Shown one piece after another: positions 1-8,409 of a stretch of DNA of 64,000 nucleotides. How positions within the stretch are numbered: position 1 is the first letter of the stretch; every line of letters starts with the position of its first letter. A program made the translations under genes and the position numbers. The notes below the pieces were generated by a model. That model made no database searches and was not told the DNA's origin. It saw only the letters and a program-made list of their open reading frames with translations. This stretch comes from Aliamphritea ceti (GTDB lineage: Bacteria; Pseudomonadota; Gammaproteobacteria; Pseudomonadales; Balneatricaceae), in contig NZ_AP025282.1 of assembly GCF_024347215.1 (NCBI RefSeq), positions 3,906,001-3,970,000 on the forward strand, written 5' to 3'.

Positions 1-13
1 CGGCGCTATACCC

Positions 14-1651
14 CTAGATAACTTCCGGTAACGGATGAATAGTTCCTTCTGCACAGCAATTCCGACCGTTTTCTTTTGCCTTATATAAGGCTTTATCAGC
101 TGCCAGATACAACTGTTCAAAACTAACTTTATTTGCCGGCGCTTCTGATACACCTACCGATAAAGTCAGCTCCCCCATAAAGGGGAACTCTTCTTTTGCT
201 ACCTGCTTATAGCGCTTACGTAACCACTCAGCTTTAGACAAGGCTTTGCCAGGAAGCGCCCCGGGCATCAGCAAAATAAACTCTTCTCCACCATAACGGC
301 ATATCACATCACTGCTGCGGCATTCCTCTGTCATCAGCTGCGCTAACAAGCGAATAACATCGTCACCTTTCTTATGGCCGAACTCATCATTCACCCGCTT
401 AAACCTATCCAGATCCAGCATCAGCATGCCAACCAACTGAGTATTCTCCGGCACAAAAATCTGCTCACTCAAGGTTTCCAGCATACGTCGGTTAAACAAA
501 CCGGTTAGCACATCATGCGTGGCCTGATACTCCAGATTATCTTTAAGATCAGTGACTTCTTTTATTTTCGTCTGCAATGCATCGTTATAGCTGCGGATCT
601 GATTTTCAAGCCGCTTCTGCTCAGTAATATCGGTAGAAAGACCGATATAACTGTCGATTTCTCCGGCTTCATTCTGCAAAGGGATTTTTACCGTCCAGTA
701 GTAATACACCTTATCCGGAGTGGCGAAAGACTCCAGACAGTCAACCCGCTCGCCGGATTCAAAAACTTCCCTGTCGGTTCGGTCAAACTCTTCGCCCTGC
801 TCTTCACCCAGCAAATCAAAATTGTTTTTACCTATGATGTCGTGCTGCTGAAGCCGGAACAGAGCTTCCGTTTGCTTGTTCGCATATTGAAAACGCCGCT
901 CTTTATCTTTGATAAAAATATATGCACCGACATTATCCAAAATGGTCGAAAGGCGTTGCTCACTGATATACAAACGCTTCTGAGTTTGTTTCAGCTCAGT
1001 GATATCCATTGATATGCCAAATAAACCTAAAGGTGCGCCAGTTTCATCAAACAATGGCTTTTTGACAGTCAGATAATCCCGGTATTCATCATGATTTTGT
1101 ACATAATTACGCTCTTCTGTCTCTAGCGTAATTCCTTGTTCAATTACCCGGCTATCGATTTGTTCGATCATTTTCCGACCGGTTGCTTCATCAAACAACT
1201 GGCAATCGTTTGCACCAACAATATCTTCCTGATTTAACTCAAATAGCTCACAGACTTGTTTGTTCGCATAGGTATAGTTGTAATTCACATCTTTGCAGTA
1301 AACATAAGCCCCCAGATTATCCAGCATTGCATAGAAATTCTGACGTTCAGCATCGCTGAGTTCAGGCCGGCTGAAATGCACAGCAACAACCAGCTGTCCG
1401 GCTTCCTGTATTTCCGAGCAACAAAGAAGAAAAGCCTTCTGACCAAGATAAACCTGAGTATTTTTAACTGACCGGGCGGTTTCTATTGCCGGCAAAAGGA
1501 CATTCAGCCAGGTATCCCTGCCCTGAGAAGTAGTAATATCCAGCCCCGTCAATAACGCAGCTTTGGCATTTACTAATAATGGTTCAGACGGATCAGAGCC
1601 TACTAAAATGTAAGCCTGTTCCAGCTGTGCAAACACGTTCAATACTGACAA
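14..1651 (-). CDS. PAS-PAS-GGDEF diguanylate cyclase
   Basis: Predicted to make the second messenger c-di-GMP from GTP. Counted from the longest reading (TTG at 1675, 553 residues), two PAS folds lie at about 113-228 and 240-355, each ending in the usual DIT(E) linker, followed by a GGDEF domain at about 383-545. The active-site motif is GGEEF at 462-466. An inhibitory RxxD site (RSSD) lies five residues before it, so product inhibition is likely. No membrane segment is seen, so the sensor should be cytosolic. There is no ATG start. I prefer the TTG at 1651 because a GGAGGGG ribosome site sits five bases before it; the TTG at 1675 is the alternative. The ligand sensed by the PAS domains cannot be told. 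Confidence 0.88.
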   Translation of the reverse strand: MSVLNVFAQLEQAYILVGSDPSEPLLVNAKAALLTGLDITTSQGRDTWLNVLLPAIETARSVKNTQVYLGQKAFLLCCSEIQEAGQLVVAVHFSRPELSDAERQNFYAMLDNLGAYVYCKDVNYNYTYANKQVCELFELNQEDIVGANDCQLFDEATGRKMIEQIDSRVIEQGITLETEERNYVQNHDEYRDYLTVKKPLFDETGAPLGLFGISMDITELKQTQKRLYISEQRLSTILDNVGAYIFIKDKERRFQYANKQTEALFRLQQHDIIGKNNFDLLGEEQGEEFDRTDREVFESGERVDCLESFATPDKVYYYWTVKIPLQNEAGEIDSYIGLSTDITEQKRLENQIRSYNDALQTKIKEVTDLKDNLEYQATHDVLTGLFNRRMLETLSEQIFVPENTQLVGMLMLDLDRFKRVNDEFGHKKGDDVIRLLAQLMTEECRSSDVICRYGGEEFILLMPGALPGKALSKAEWLRKRYKQVAKEEFPFMGELTLSVGVSEAPANKVSFEQLYLAADKALYKAKENGRNCCAEGTIHPLPEVI

Positions 1652-1885
1652 ATCAGCCCCTCCACCGCACGACAAATACCATAGCTCTTTTGGCTATAGT
1701 CACCACTATGTCTGTCTCCGCGCCAACTGTTGTTCAGCCGGTAAGCATAACGGTTATCGCTATGCCAGAGAGCTTCCTGACCCGAAACTCAAAGCGTCTC
1801 GCTCTACGTATCATTGTGCTACAAATATGCAAGCAAGGGTTAACAAATACCCACCACAAACGACACACTGCTTTCCATCATTAGT

Positions 1886-2284
1886 CTATGATCGATCATC
1901 AGCGTGTTCCAGTTGCCAGCTATCGATTACTTCCTGAGCCGCCCGAAATGCTTCCTGTGCAGCCGGAGCGCCACAATAGACTATGGAGTGCAGTAACACT
2001 TCCTGTATTTCCGCCACACTGCAACCATTATTGAGCGCTCCGCGGACATGTCCCTTCAACTCCTGTGGCGCCTTAAGCGCAGCTAACATAGCAATGGTTA
2101 CCAGTGACCGGGTAGAACGGGGCAACCCTTCTCTTTGCCAGGTTGATCCCCAGGCGTGTTCGTTAATCCAATCCTGTACAGGCTGTGTTAGCTCTGTCGT
2201 GCTATCAACGGCACGCTGTACAAAGAATTCACCCATAACTTCTGTGCGAACCTGCAAACCATTTTCATAATCTTGCTGTGACAT
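1886..2284 (-). CDS. Carboxymuconolactone decarboxylase-family protein
   Basis: This 132-residue protein has the all-helical CMD fold signature: a central stretch TRSLVTIAMLAAL, then LKGHVRGALNNG, and a C-terminal YCGAPAAQEAF segment. True CMD enzymes decarboxylate 4-carboxymuconolactone; many relatives act on other substrates, and no CxxC pair of AhpD type is present. I start it at the ATG at 2284, which has GGGAAG just upstream; the open frame runs further but without a good start. It is divergent from the SDR gene at 2514 and resembles the second CMD protein at 5704-6084, so both may serve the catabolic genes here. Substrate unknown. Confidence 0.8.
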   Translation of the reverse strand: MSQQDYENGLQVRTEVMGEFFVQRAVDSTTELTQPVQDWINEHAWGSTWQREGLPRSTRSLVTIAMLAALKAPQELKGHVRGALNNGCSVAEIQEVLLHSIVYCGAPAAQEAFRAAQEVIDSWQLEHADDRS

Positions 2285-2513
2285 ATATGACTTCCCAATA
2301 ATGCGTATTCGTATCCGTCCATAAACGGAGTCTTCGCAACTTATATGAGCAGCCTGCAAAACTCTAGTTTTCGGGTCACCAGAATCCACATACAACAAAC
2401 TCACGCAAAAACAGGACCGATGACAGAGCTTATGTTTAACCCCGTGCTTATGCTTACCCACTGCTTATAGTAAAATCAGCATACACTGATGCATAAAAAC
2501 GGAAGATTAACGG

Positions 2514-3242
2514 ATGCAAAAAACAGCTATTGTTACCGGTGGCAGCAAAGGTATCGGATTGGCAATTATTGAAAAGTTTATCCAGGCAGACTATCAGGTG
2601 TTCAATCTGGATATTACACCTGGCGATGCGGGCCATCATATCGCTTGCGACATGCGTGATTTTGCTCAGGTACAAGAAGCCGTCCAACAAGCTGTTGAAA
2701 TAACCGGTAGACTGGATGCTCTGGTATGCAATGCCGGCATACATTTTTCTGCCAATATTGAAAATACCCGCGAAGAAGACCTGCAACGGGTATTTGATAT
2801 TAATGTTAAAGGCGCATTTGCTGCTATTCAGGCAAGCCTGCCAGGCATGAAACAACAACACAGTGGCGCTATTGTTATTGTCGGTTCTGACCAGTCCCTG
2901 GTAGGTAAGCAAAACTCTTTTGCATATAACCTTACCAAACATGCACTGGCTTCCATGACTAAAACCACGGCACTGGATTACGCGGCCTATAACATCCGTA
3001 CTAATGCAATTTGCCCTGGCACAATTGAAACACCGCTTTATCATCAGGCTATAGACAACTATTGCCAGCAATCAGGTGCAGATAAAGCCAGCATTCATGC
3101 TGAAGAAGCAGCACTGCAACCACTTGGACGCCTTGGACAGGCTGAAGAAGTTGCCGAACTGGCGTTTTTTCTGGCCAGCGATAAAGCCAGTTTTATGACC
3201 GGTGGCCTGCACAGCATTGATGGCGGCTATACTGCTCAGTAA
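2514..3242 (+). CDS. SDR-family oxidoreductase
   Basis: A 242-residue classical short-chain dehydrogenase/reductase, expected to oxidise or reduce an alcohol/ketone with NAD(P). The cofactor loop TGGSKGIG is at residues 8-15, the NAG motif at 73-75, and the catalytic Ser125, Tyr138 and Lys142 (YNLTK) are present. An acidic residue in NLDI after the second strand favours NAD(H). The stop is only two bases before the next gene, an amidohydrolase of the COG3618 type, so the two are surely co-transcribed. This pairing is known for sugar-lactone pathways (dehydrogenase then lactonase), but the substrate here is a guess. Confidence 0.9.
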   Translation: MQKTAIVTGGSKGIGLAIIEKFIQADYQVFNLDITPGDAGHHIACDMRDFAQVQEAVQQAVEITGRLDALVCNAGIHFSANIENTREEDLQRVFDINVKGAFAAIQASLPGMKQQHSGAIVIVGSDQSLVGKQNSFAYNLTKHALASMTKTTALDYAAYNIRTNAICPGTIETPLYHQAIDNYCQQSGADKASIHAEEAALQPLGRLGQAEEVAELAFFLASDKASFMTGGLHSIDGGYTAQ

Positions 3243-3244
3243 CT

Positions 3245-4102
3245 ATGAAAATTATCGACCCCCATTTACATCTGTTTAATCTGCAGGAAGGCGAATACAG
3301 CTGGCTTAAGCCAGAAAACCCGCCGTTCTGGCCAGATAAATCGGTTATCAGCAAAGATTTTTCAGCAGAGGATTTGCAACTGCCGGATAACTTGCAGTTA
3401 AGTGGCCTGATACATATTGAAGCAGGCTTCAGTAACCAAACTCCCTGGCAGGAAATTAGCTGGCTTGAGAAACATATTCAGCATCTTAGCTTTCGTAGCA
3501 TAGCCTGTGCTGACCTTACTCTCAGCTCAGCTGACTTCAGCCTTCAACTTGATCAGTTAGAACAATACGCTTCTGTTGTAGGGGTTCGACATATACTTGA
3601 TGCTGATGCAAGTCAGTTACTGCAACTGCCTCAGGTTATCCACAACTTGCAACAACTCATTGAGAGGGAGTGGATCTTTGAGTGCCAGTATTCACTCACA
3701 GCTACCCTGGCAACCCGCGAACTGGAGGCCTTTCTTGAAGTGCATCCCCTGCAACTAATCATCAACCACGCGGGTTTTCCTCCAACAGACAGAGACGTTC
3801 AGCAGCAATGGCAAGCAAACCTGCAACGCCTGGCGGTTTTTTCTAATGTTGCAGTGAAAGCATCCGGCTGGGAAATGCAGGACAGGAACTATCAGCAAGA
3901 GCTGATTGAAAACACATTAAGTACTTTACTGAATACTTTTGGTGAACGCCGGGTCATGCTGGCCAGCAATTTCCCTCTGTGCCTGCTTAGCAAAAGCTAC
4001 ACAGCACTGTGGCAACAATACCAGCAGTTACAGCTGCCTCAGGAGGTGCTGCAACTGCTGTGTCATGACAACGCCCGCCGACTTTACCGACTTAGCGATT
4101 AG
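3245..4102 (+). CDS. Amidohydrolase family protein (COG3618 type)
   Basis: A 285-residue TIM-barrel metal hydrolase of the amidohydrolase-2 family. The N-terminal metal motif DPHLHLF (Asp5, His7, His9) is visible, NHAGFP in the middle carries another expected ligand, and the C-terminal ASNFP and HDNARRLYRL match the family end. Members include L-fuconolactonase and 2-pyrone-4,6-dicarboxylate lactonase, so a lactone or cyclic ester is the likely substrate. It follows the SDR gene by two bases and ends 12 bases before the convergent aldehyde dehydrogenase gene. Function beyond family level is not established. Confidence 0.85.
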   Translation: MKIIDPHLHLFNLQEGEYSWLKPENPPFWPDKSVISKDFSAEDLQLPDNLQLSGLIHIEAGFSNQTPWQEISWLEKHIQHLSFRSIACADLTLSSADFSLQLDQLEQYASVVGVRHILDADASQLLQLPQVIHNLQQLIEREWIFECQYSLTATLATRELEAFLEVHPLQLIINHAGFPPTDRDVQQQWQANLQRLAVFSNVAVKASGWEMQDRNYQQELIENTLSTLLNTFGERRVMLASNFPLCLLSKSYTALWQQYQQLQLPQEVLQLLCHDNARRLYRLSD

Positions 4103-4114
4103 TCACAACAGCGG

Positions 4115-5578
4115 TCAGATGCCGCCCATACAGATGTATTTAGTTTCCAGGTAATCATCCAGGCCATACTTGGAACCTTCACGGCCCTGCCCTGACTCTT
4201 TCACGCCACCAAAAGGAATCATCTCAGAGCTGATCGCTACTTCGTTAACACCTACCATGCCATATTCCAGTGCTTCAGATACCCGCCAGGTACGGGACAT
4301 GTTTTCAGTAAACATGTAAGCCGCCAACCCGAACTCAGTATCGTTAGCCATTTTCACGGCTTCTGCCTCATCACTGAAACGGAAGATGGGTGCTACCGGG
4401 CCAAAGATCTCTTCGCGGGCAACCCGCATTTCAGCGTTGAGATTCGCCAGAACAGTCGGCTGATAGAAAGTATCTCCAAGCGCATCAATCTGACCACCGA
4501 TTGTTACTGATGCACCTTTGCTCACGGCATCGTCAACCAGGCTCTGTACTTTAGTTGCAGCCTTATCAGTGATCAGCGGGCCAATATGAGTGCTGCCAGC
4601 GAAGCCATCACCCAATACAAACTCACTTACCTTGGCGGTAAACTTTTCAACAAAGGCGTCATAAACACTGTCTTCCACCAAAATTCGGTTTGCACAGATA
4701 CAGGTCTGCCCGGCATTACGGAACTTAGTACCGAGAGCGCCTGCTACTGCTTTAACCAGATCAGCATCAGCAAATACAAGTACCGGTGCATTACCACCTA
4801 ACTCCATAGACGTGCGTTTCACAGTTGTAGCGCACTGTGCCATCAACTGCTTACCCACAGGGGTAGAACCGGTAAAGCTGAACTTCTTAACCAGTGGATT
4901 ACTGGTTAACTGTTCACCGATAGCCGGTGCATTCATACCCGTTACCACATTAAACAGGCCTGCAGGCAAACCCGCCCGCTCAGCCAATTCAGCCAGCGCC
5001 AATGCAGATAATGGCGTCTCCGCTGCAGGCTTCAGAACCACCGCGCAACCTACCGCCAGTGCTGGCGCAGCTTTACGGGTAATCATTGCATTCGGAAAGT
5101 TCCAGGGCGTTACTGCCGCAACAACACCGATAGGCTGCTTGATAACCACAGAGCGGCGATCCGCAGTGGTGTTAGGAATCACATCCCCATAAACTCGCTT
5201 ACCTTCTTCCGCGAACCATTCCGCATAAGACGCACCATAAGCAACTTCACCGCGGGATTCAGCAAGAATCTTGCCCTGCTCAGCAGTCATAATAATGGCT
5301 AGATCTTCCTGATTAGCCAGCATCAGGTCGTGCCATTTACGCAGTATCGCAGAACGTTCTTTAGCCGTTTTCTTGCGCCAGCTTTGCATCGCAACTTCAG
5401 CGGCTTCAATAGCACGGTTAGTTTCTGCACCGGCTAAATCAGCAACCTGAGCAATAACCTCACCAGTTGATGGATTAGTAACAGCAAAAGTGCTGCCATT
5501 ATCAGCATCCAGCCATTCACCATTAACGTAGGCCTGAGTTTTCAACAGACCAGAATCTTGCAGTTGTAACGTTGTCAT
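4115..5578 (-). CDS. NAD(P)-dependent succinate-semialdehyde dehydrogenase (GabD-like)
   Basis: A 487-residue aldehyde dehydrogenase whose sequence is of the GabD type: PWNFP near residue 160, ELGG glutamate near 259, and catalytic cysteine near 293 in AGQTCICANR, the double-Cys pattern of GabD. It would oxidise succinate semialdehyde or a close analogue to the acid. I start at the ATG at 5578, which has GTGAGAA about seven bases upstream; an in-frame TTG at 5596 is poorer. It lies downstream of the GntR and CMD genes on the same strand after a 125-bp gap. In the trigonelline pathway the last enzyme (TgnE) is a succinate-semialdehyde dehydrogenase, which fits its place beside the monooxygenase operon. 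Confidence 0.9.
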   Translation of the reverse strand: MTTLQLQDSGLLKTQAYVNGEWLDADNGSTFAVTNPSTGEVIAQVADLAGAETNRAIEAAEVAMQSWRKKTAKERSAILRKWHDLMLANQEDLAIIMTAEQGKILAESRGEVAYGASYAEWFAEEGKRVYGDVIPNTTADRRSVVIKQPIGVVAAVTPWNFPNAMITRKAAPALAVGCAVVLKPAAETPLSALALAELAERAGLPAGLFNVVTGMNAPAIGEQLTSNPLVKKFSFTGSTPVGKQLMAQCATTVKRTSMELGGNAPVLVFADADLVKAVAGALGTKFRNAGQTCICANRILVEDSVYDAFVEKFTAKVSEFVLGDGFAGSTHIGPLITDKAATKVQSLVDDAVSKGASVTIGGQIDALGDTFYQPTVLANLNAEMRVAREEIFGPVAPIFRFSDEAEAVKMANDTEFGLAAYMFTENMSRTWRVSEALEYGMVGVNEVAISSEMIPFGGVKESGQGREGSKYGLDDYLETKYICMGGI

Positions 5579-5703
5579 AGCAGTTCTCACAGACAAAAGA
5601 ATACCTGCCGGCCAAAGGCCAGCATTCAGAATAGGAATACAGCTTAATTATCGATTAGCGGCGATGACGCCCGGCTACCTGAGCGACTATCGGTGTAATG
5701 CCG

Positions 5704-6084
5704 TCAGAGCAAGTCTTGCTCTTCCAGCACCTCACGGGCAATGCGGAAACATTCCACACCCTGAGGGACACCACAATAAATAGAAATAGCATGAATACTG
5801 GCGCGAATTTCAGCGACGCTGACGCCATTATTGATCGCTCCGCGTAAATGCAGCTCCCATTCGTGCATCTTACCCAGCGCAGCGATCATACTGAGGTTCA
5901 TCAGAGAACGGGTTTTAGCATCAAGGGTATCGTCACCCCAGCCAAAGCCCCAGCACCATTCTGTCATGGCTTCCTGAAAAGGACGGTTAAAGTCATCGGC
6001 TTTGGCCAGATTATTCTCAACATAAGCGTCGCCTAAAGTGGCTTTACGGCGCTCCAGTCCTAACTCAAACAATGCTTTATCCAT
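5704..6084 (-). CDS. Carboxymuconolactone decarboxylase-family protein
   Basis: A 126-residue all-helical CMD-family protein with the family core KTRSLMNLSMIAAL, LHLRGAINNG and YCGVPQGVECF. The start is the ATG at 6084, preceded by GAGAGG with seven bases of spacing; a GTG codon directly before it is in frame but less likely. It follows the GntR gene after an 11-bp gap, so it should be in the same transcript. It resembles the protein at 1886-2284 in length and motifs. CMD relatives are often found in aromatic and N-heterocycle catabolic loci; the reaction here is unknown. Confidence 0.82.
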   Translation of the reverse strand: MDKALFELGLERRKATLGDAYVENNLAKADDFNRPFQEAMTEWCWGFGWGDDTLDAKTRSLMNLSMIAALGKMHEWELHLRGAINNGVSVAEIRASIHAISIYCGVPQGVECFRIAREVLEEQDLL

Positions 6085-6095
6085 CACTAAACCTC

Positions 6096-6743
6096 TCAGA
6101 TTAATTGGTATGCCAGTAGTGCTGCTCCCTCCAGATGACTGGCACAGAGTTCAGCGGCCCGCTTAGCATCCTGTTGCTCTATCGCATCAACGATATTTCG
6201 TAAATTTTCCGGCCCCTGACTGCGTCGCTCACCCTGACTCAAGGTAAGTGCCCGCAACCGGGAGATCCGGGCGTTCAACTGCTCTACCAGATCCCAGGAA
6301 ACTGTTTTTCCGCCGGTGGTAAAAATTACCTCGTAAAACTCACAGGTGACCTTTAACGCCTGCAACACATCCTGCTGCTCCAGTGAGTCAGTGATTTCAT
6401 CACACAGACTGCGCAACCGGCTAACAGTCTTGGCAGTTGCCTGAGTGGCGCAGCTGGCAACTGCAGCACACTCCAGCATACTGCGGATCTGATAAATCTC
6501 TTCCACATCGTCGCGACCAATCGTAGCGACGACATAACCAGAGTTTGGAATGCCGACCACCAGCCGCTCACTCTCCAGATGGCGGATGCATTCACGCACA
6601 ACCGTCCGGCTCACACCCATGCTTTCACACAGAGCTCTTTCCACCAGGCGTTCACCCGGTTTCAGTAAATCGGCGGTAATCGCATCACGCAGCGACTCCA
6701 AAGCATTTTCTTTCAGGGTTTTAGGCCTGTCTACCTTAAGCAT
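6096..6743 (-). CDS. GntR-family regulator, FCD subfamily
   Basis: A 215-residue transcription factor with an N-terminal winged helix (about residues 8-75, LKPGERLVERALCESMGVSR and VRECIRHLESERLV) and a C-terminal helical FCD ligand-binding domain. Members sense organic acids or amino acid-like effectors and usually repress divergent catabolic genes. The ATG at 6743 faces the monooxygenase operon that starts at 7005. A near-palindrome TTGTATACCA at 6961-6970, of the type bound by FCD regulators, lies between them. It probably controls both its own minus-strand unit (CMD, GabD-like) and the divergent operon. Confidence 0.88.
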   Translation of the reverse strand: MLKVDRPKTLKENALESLRDAITADLLKPGERLVERALCESMGVSRTVVRECIRHLESERLVVGIPNSGYVVATIGRDDVEEIYQIRSMLECAAVASCATQATAKTVSRLRSLCDEITDSLEQQDVLQALKVTCEFYEVIFTTGGKTVSWDLVEQLNARISRLRALTLSQGERRSQGPENLRNIVDAIEQQDAKRAAELCASHLEGAALLAYQLI

Positions 6744-6960
6744 GTATTGGCTATTCCGTGTACTTCTGTCGGCGTAACAACTAATTGTTCGCCTTGTTAA
6801 GTTCAGGGTACCAAGGTTACTACCAAAGGAAGTTCAGCCCAATCTATTTTCCCTGCAGCCTCTTTTAAATGCCGTTACTGCGTTAAATCCATCCATAAAC
6901 CTGCTTAAAAAACCACCAAACCAGATTCATTTTTAGTTTGCATGCCGGAATATTATATGA

Positions 6961-6970
6961 TTGTATACCA
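6961..6970. promoter_or_regulatory. Candidate FCD-GntR operator
   Basis: The 10-mer TTGTATACCA is a near-perfect inverted repeat around GTATAC, the core typical of FCD-type GntR operators. It sits 35 bases before the DUF1185 start and in the gap between divergent operons, one of which encodes an FCD regulator. Binding is inferred. Confidence 0.5.
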
Positions 6971-7004
6971 TAATACAAACGCACAACTAATAACGAGATC
7001 TGCC

Positions 7005-7604
7005 ATGACACCTGAAATTCGCAAAGTGGTTTGCTACGAAGAAGAAACCCTGATCGAAGGTTTTAAAGCCTGTGATACCCCAGTAAAAATGTTTGCTGCT
7101 GCAGCAATTGTTAAGAACCCGTGGGCCGGACGCTTCGTTGAAAACCTTCGTCCGGAAATCCTGTCTTTTGGCCCAGTGCTGGGTCAGTTACTGACAGATA
7201 AAGTCTGTGCGATGGCAGGCGGTGCTGAAAACATTGAAGCTTTTGGTAAAGCAGCTGTCGTCGGTATGAATGGTGAAGTGGAACATGCTTCAGCGCTGAT
7301 CCACACATTACACTTTGGCAACATCTTCCGTGAAGCTGTCGATGCGAAATCCTTCCTGTCATTTACCAATACCCGTGGTCCGGCTAATACGCCAATTATG
7401 GTACCGATGATGGATAAAAATGACGGTGGTCGCCGCTCACATTATCTGACACTGCAATTCAATATTCCTGATGCTCCGGGCGCCGACGAAGTTGTTGTTG
7501 TTCTGGGCGCTTCTACCGGTGGCCGGCCACATCACCGCATTGGTGATCGTTATCAGGAACTGAAGGAGCTGGGCCATGACATTGAAAACCCTGCAGCGGT
7601 CTAA
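7005..7604 (+). CDS. DUF1185 / 'amino acid synthesis' family protein
   Basis: A 199-residue protein with the conserved features of the DUF1185 family: KMFAAAAIVKNPWAG near the N terminus, a GKAAVVGMNGEVEHA segment, and a C-terminal VVVLGASTGGRPHHRIGDR. The biochemical role of this family is not known despite its database name. I start at the ATG at 7005 with a GAGAT ribosome site; an upstream in-frame ATG at 6942 would run through the candidate GntR operator and is rejected. It is the first gene of the flavin-monooxygenase operon and overlaps the next gene by 29 bases. It may bind or process a pathway intermediate. Confidence 0.82.
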   Translation: MTPEIRKVVCYEEETLIEGFKACDTPVKMFAAAAIVKNPWAGRFVENLRPEILSFGPVLGQLLTDKVCAMAGGAENIEAFGKAAVVGMNGEVEHASALIHTLHFGNIFREAVDAKSFLSFTNTRGPANTPIMVPMMDKNDGGRRSHYLTLQFNIPDAPGADEVVVVLGASTGGRPHHRIGDRYQELKELGHDIENPAAV

Positions 7605-8409
7605 ATCTGCTAACGGGCTGGCCTTTCATCGCAGCGGTAGCGGCGAGCCAATCGTACTGATCCATGGTGTCGGCCTGCGGGCTGAAGCCTGGTTTCAGCA
7701 GCTACCGGTTCTGTCCAGCCACCACGAAGTACTGGCCGTGGATATGCCTGGCCATGGTGACAGCGACCTTCTAAGCGGAACAGCTCCAAGCCTGACTGCA
7801 TATGTCGATCACATTGCCAGTTTATTGCGGGAGACACTAACACGCCCGGCAATGATCATCGGTCATTCAATGGGTGCGATGATCGCGGTACAACTGGCAG
7901 CCCGTTACCCCTCACTATGTAAGGGTGTTGCGGCACTAAATGCTGTCTACCGCCGTTCAGATGAAGCACGAATAGCTGTACAAAATCGTGCCCGGCAAAT
8001 GTGGGAACATCCGGAACAGGACCGTGTTGCAGCCCCTATTCAGCGCTGGTTTGATGTATCCGGCAGTGAACATGAAGCAGCAATGGCCAAGCTCTGTGCG
8101 AGCTGGCTGGAAGCAGCGCCGGCTGAAGGCTACGCCACCGCATATAGCATATTCAGTGAAGAAGACGGCCCGACAGATGCTGAACTGGACAGTCTCGCTG
8201 TACCGGCCTGGTTTATTACCGGCGACGGCGACCAGAATTCATCGGCACAGATGTCTGAACAGATGGCCTCGCAGTGTCGCTATGGCCATGCTGAAATTAT
8301 TGAAAACTCGCGGCATATGCTGCAACTCACCCATCCCGATGCAATTAATGCGCTGCTGGAGCAATTTATAGACTCCTGTGAACAGCCATCAGGAGTCCAT
8401 CATGAGTAA
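7576..8409 (+). CDS. Alpha/beta hydrolase
   Basis: A 277-residue alpha/beta-hydrolase. The oxyanion loop HGVG is at 30-33, the nucleophile Ser98 lies in GHSMG, an acid residue is in ITGDGDQ near 218, and the catalytic histidine is at about 247 in SRHMLQLTHP. The start has AAGGAG eight bases upstream, inside the end of the DUF1185 gene. In the trigonelline pathway the alpha/beta hydrolase TgnD cleaves an N-methylformamido-methylene succinate to semialdehyde, amine and formate; gene order here makes an equivalent role plausible. General esterase or enol-lactone hydrolase activity is the alternative. Confidence 0.88.
   Translation: MTLKTLQRSKSANGLAFHRSGSGEPIVLIHGVGLRAEAWFQQLPVLSSHHEVLAVDMPGHGDSDLLSGTAPSLTAYVDHIASLLRETLTRPAMIIGHSMGAMIAVQLAARYPSLCKGVAALNAVYRRSDEARIAVQNRARQMWEHPEQDRVAAPIQRWFDVSGSEHEAAMAKLCASWLEAAPAEGYATAYSIFSEEDGPTDAELDSLAVPAWFITGDGDQNSSAQMSEQMASQCRYGHAEIIENSRHMLQLTHPDAINALLEQFIDSCEQPSGVHHE

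Noticed and set aside
1652..1885. Possible small gene between the diguanylate cyclase and CMD genes
   Set aside because: The only open frame crosses the cyclase gene antisense and lacks a ribosome site and any motif.
2454..3071. 205-codon minus-strand frame over the SDR gene
   Set aside because: The plus-strand SDR has all catalytic residues; the antisense frame has no recognisable fold.
6942..7004. Longer DUF1185 start at ATG 6942
   Set aside because: The added 21 residues are not family-like and would be translated through the likely operator and promoter; ATG 7005 has a better ribosome site.
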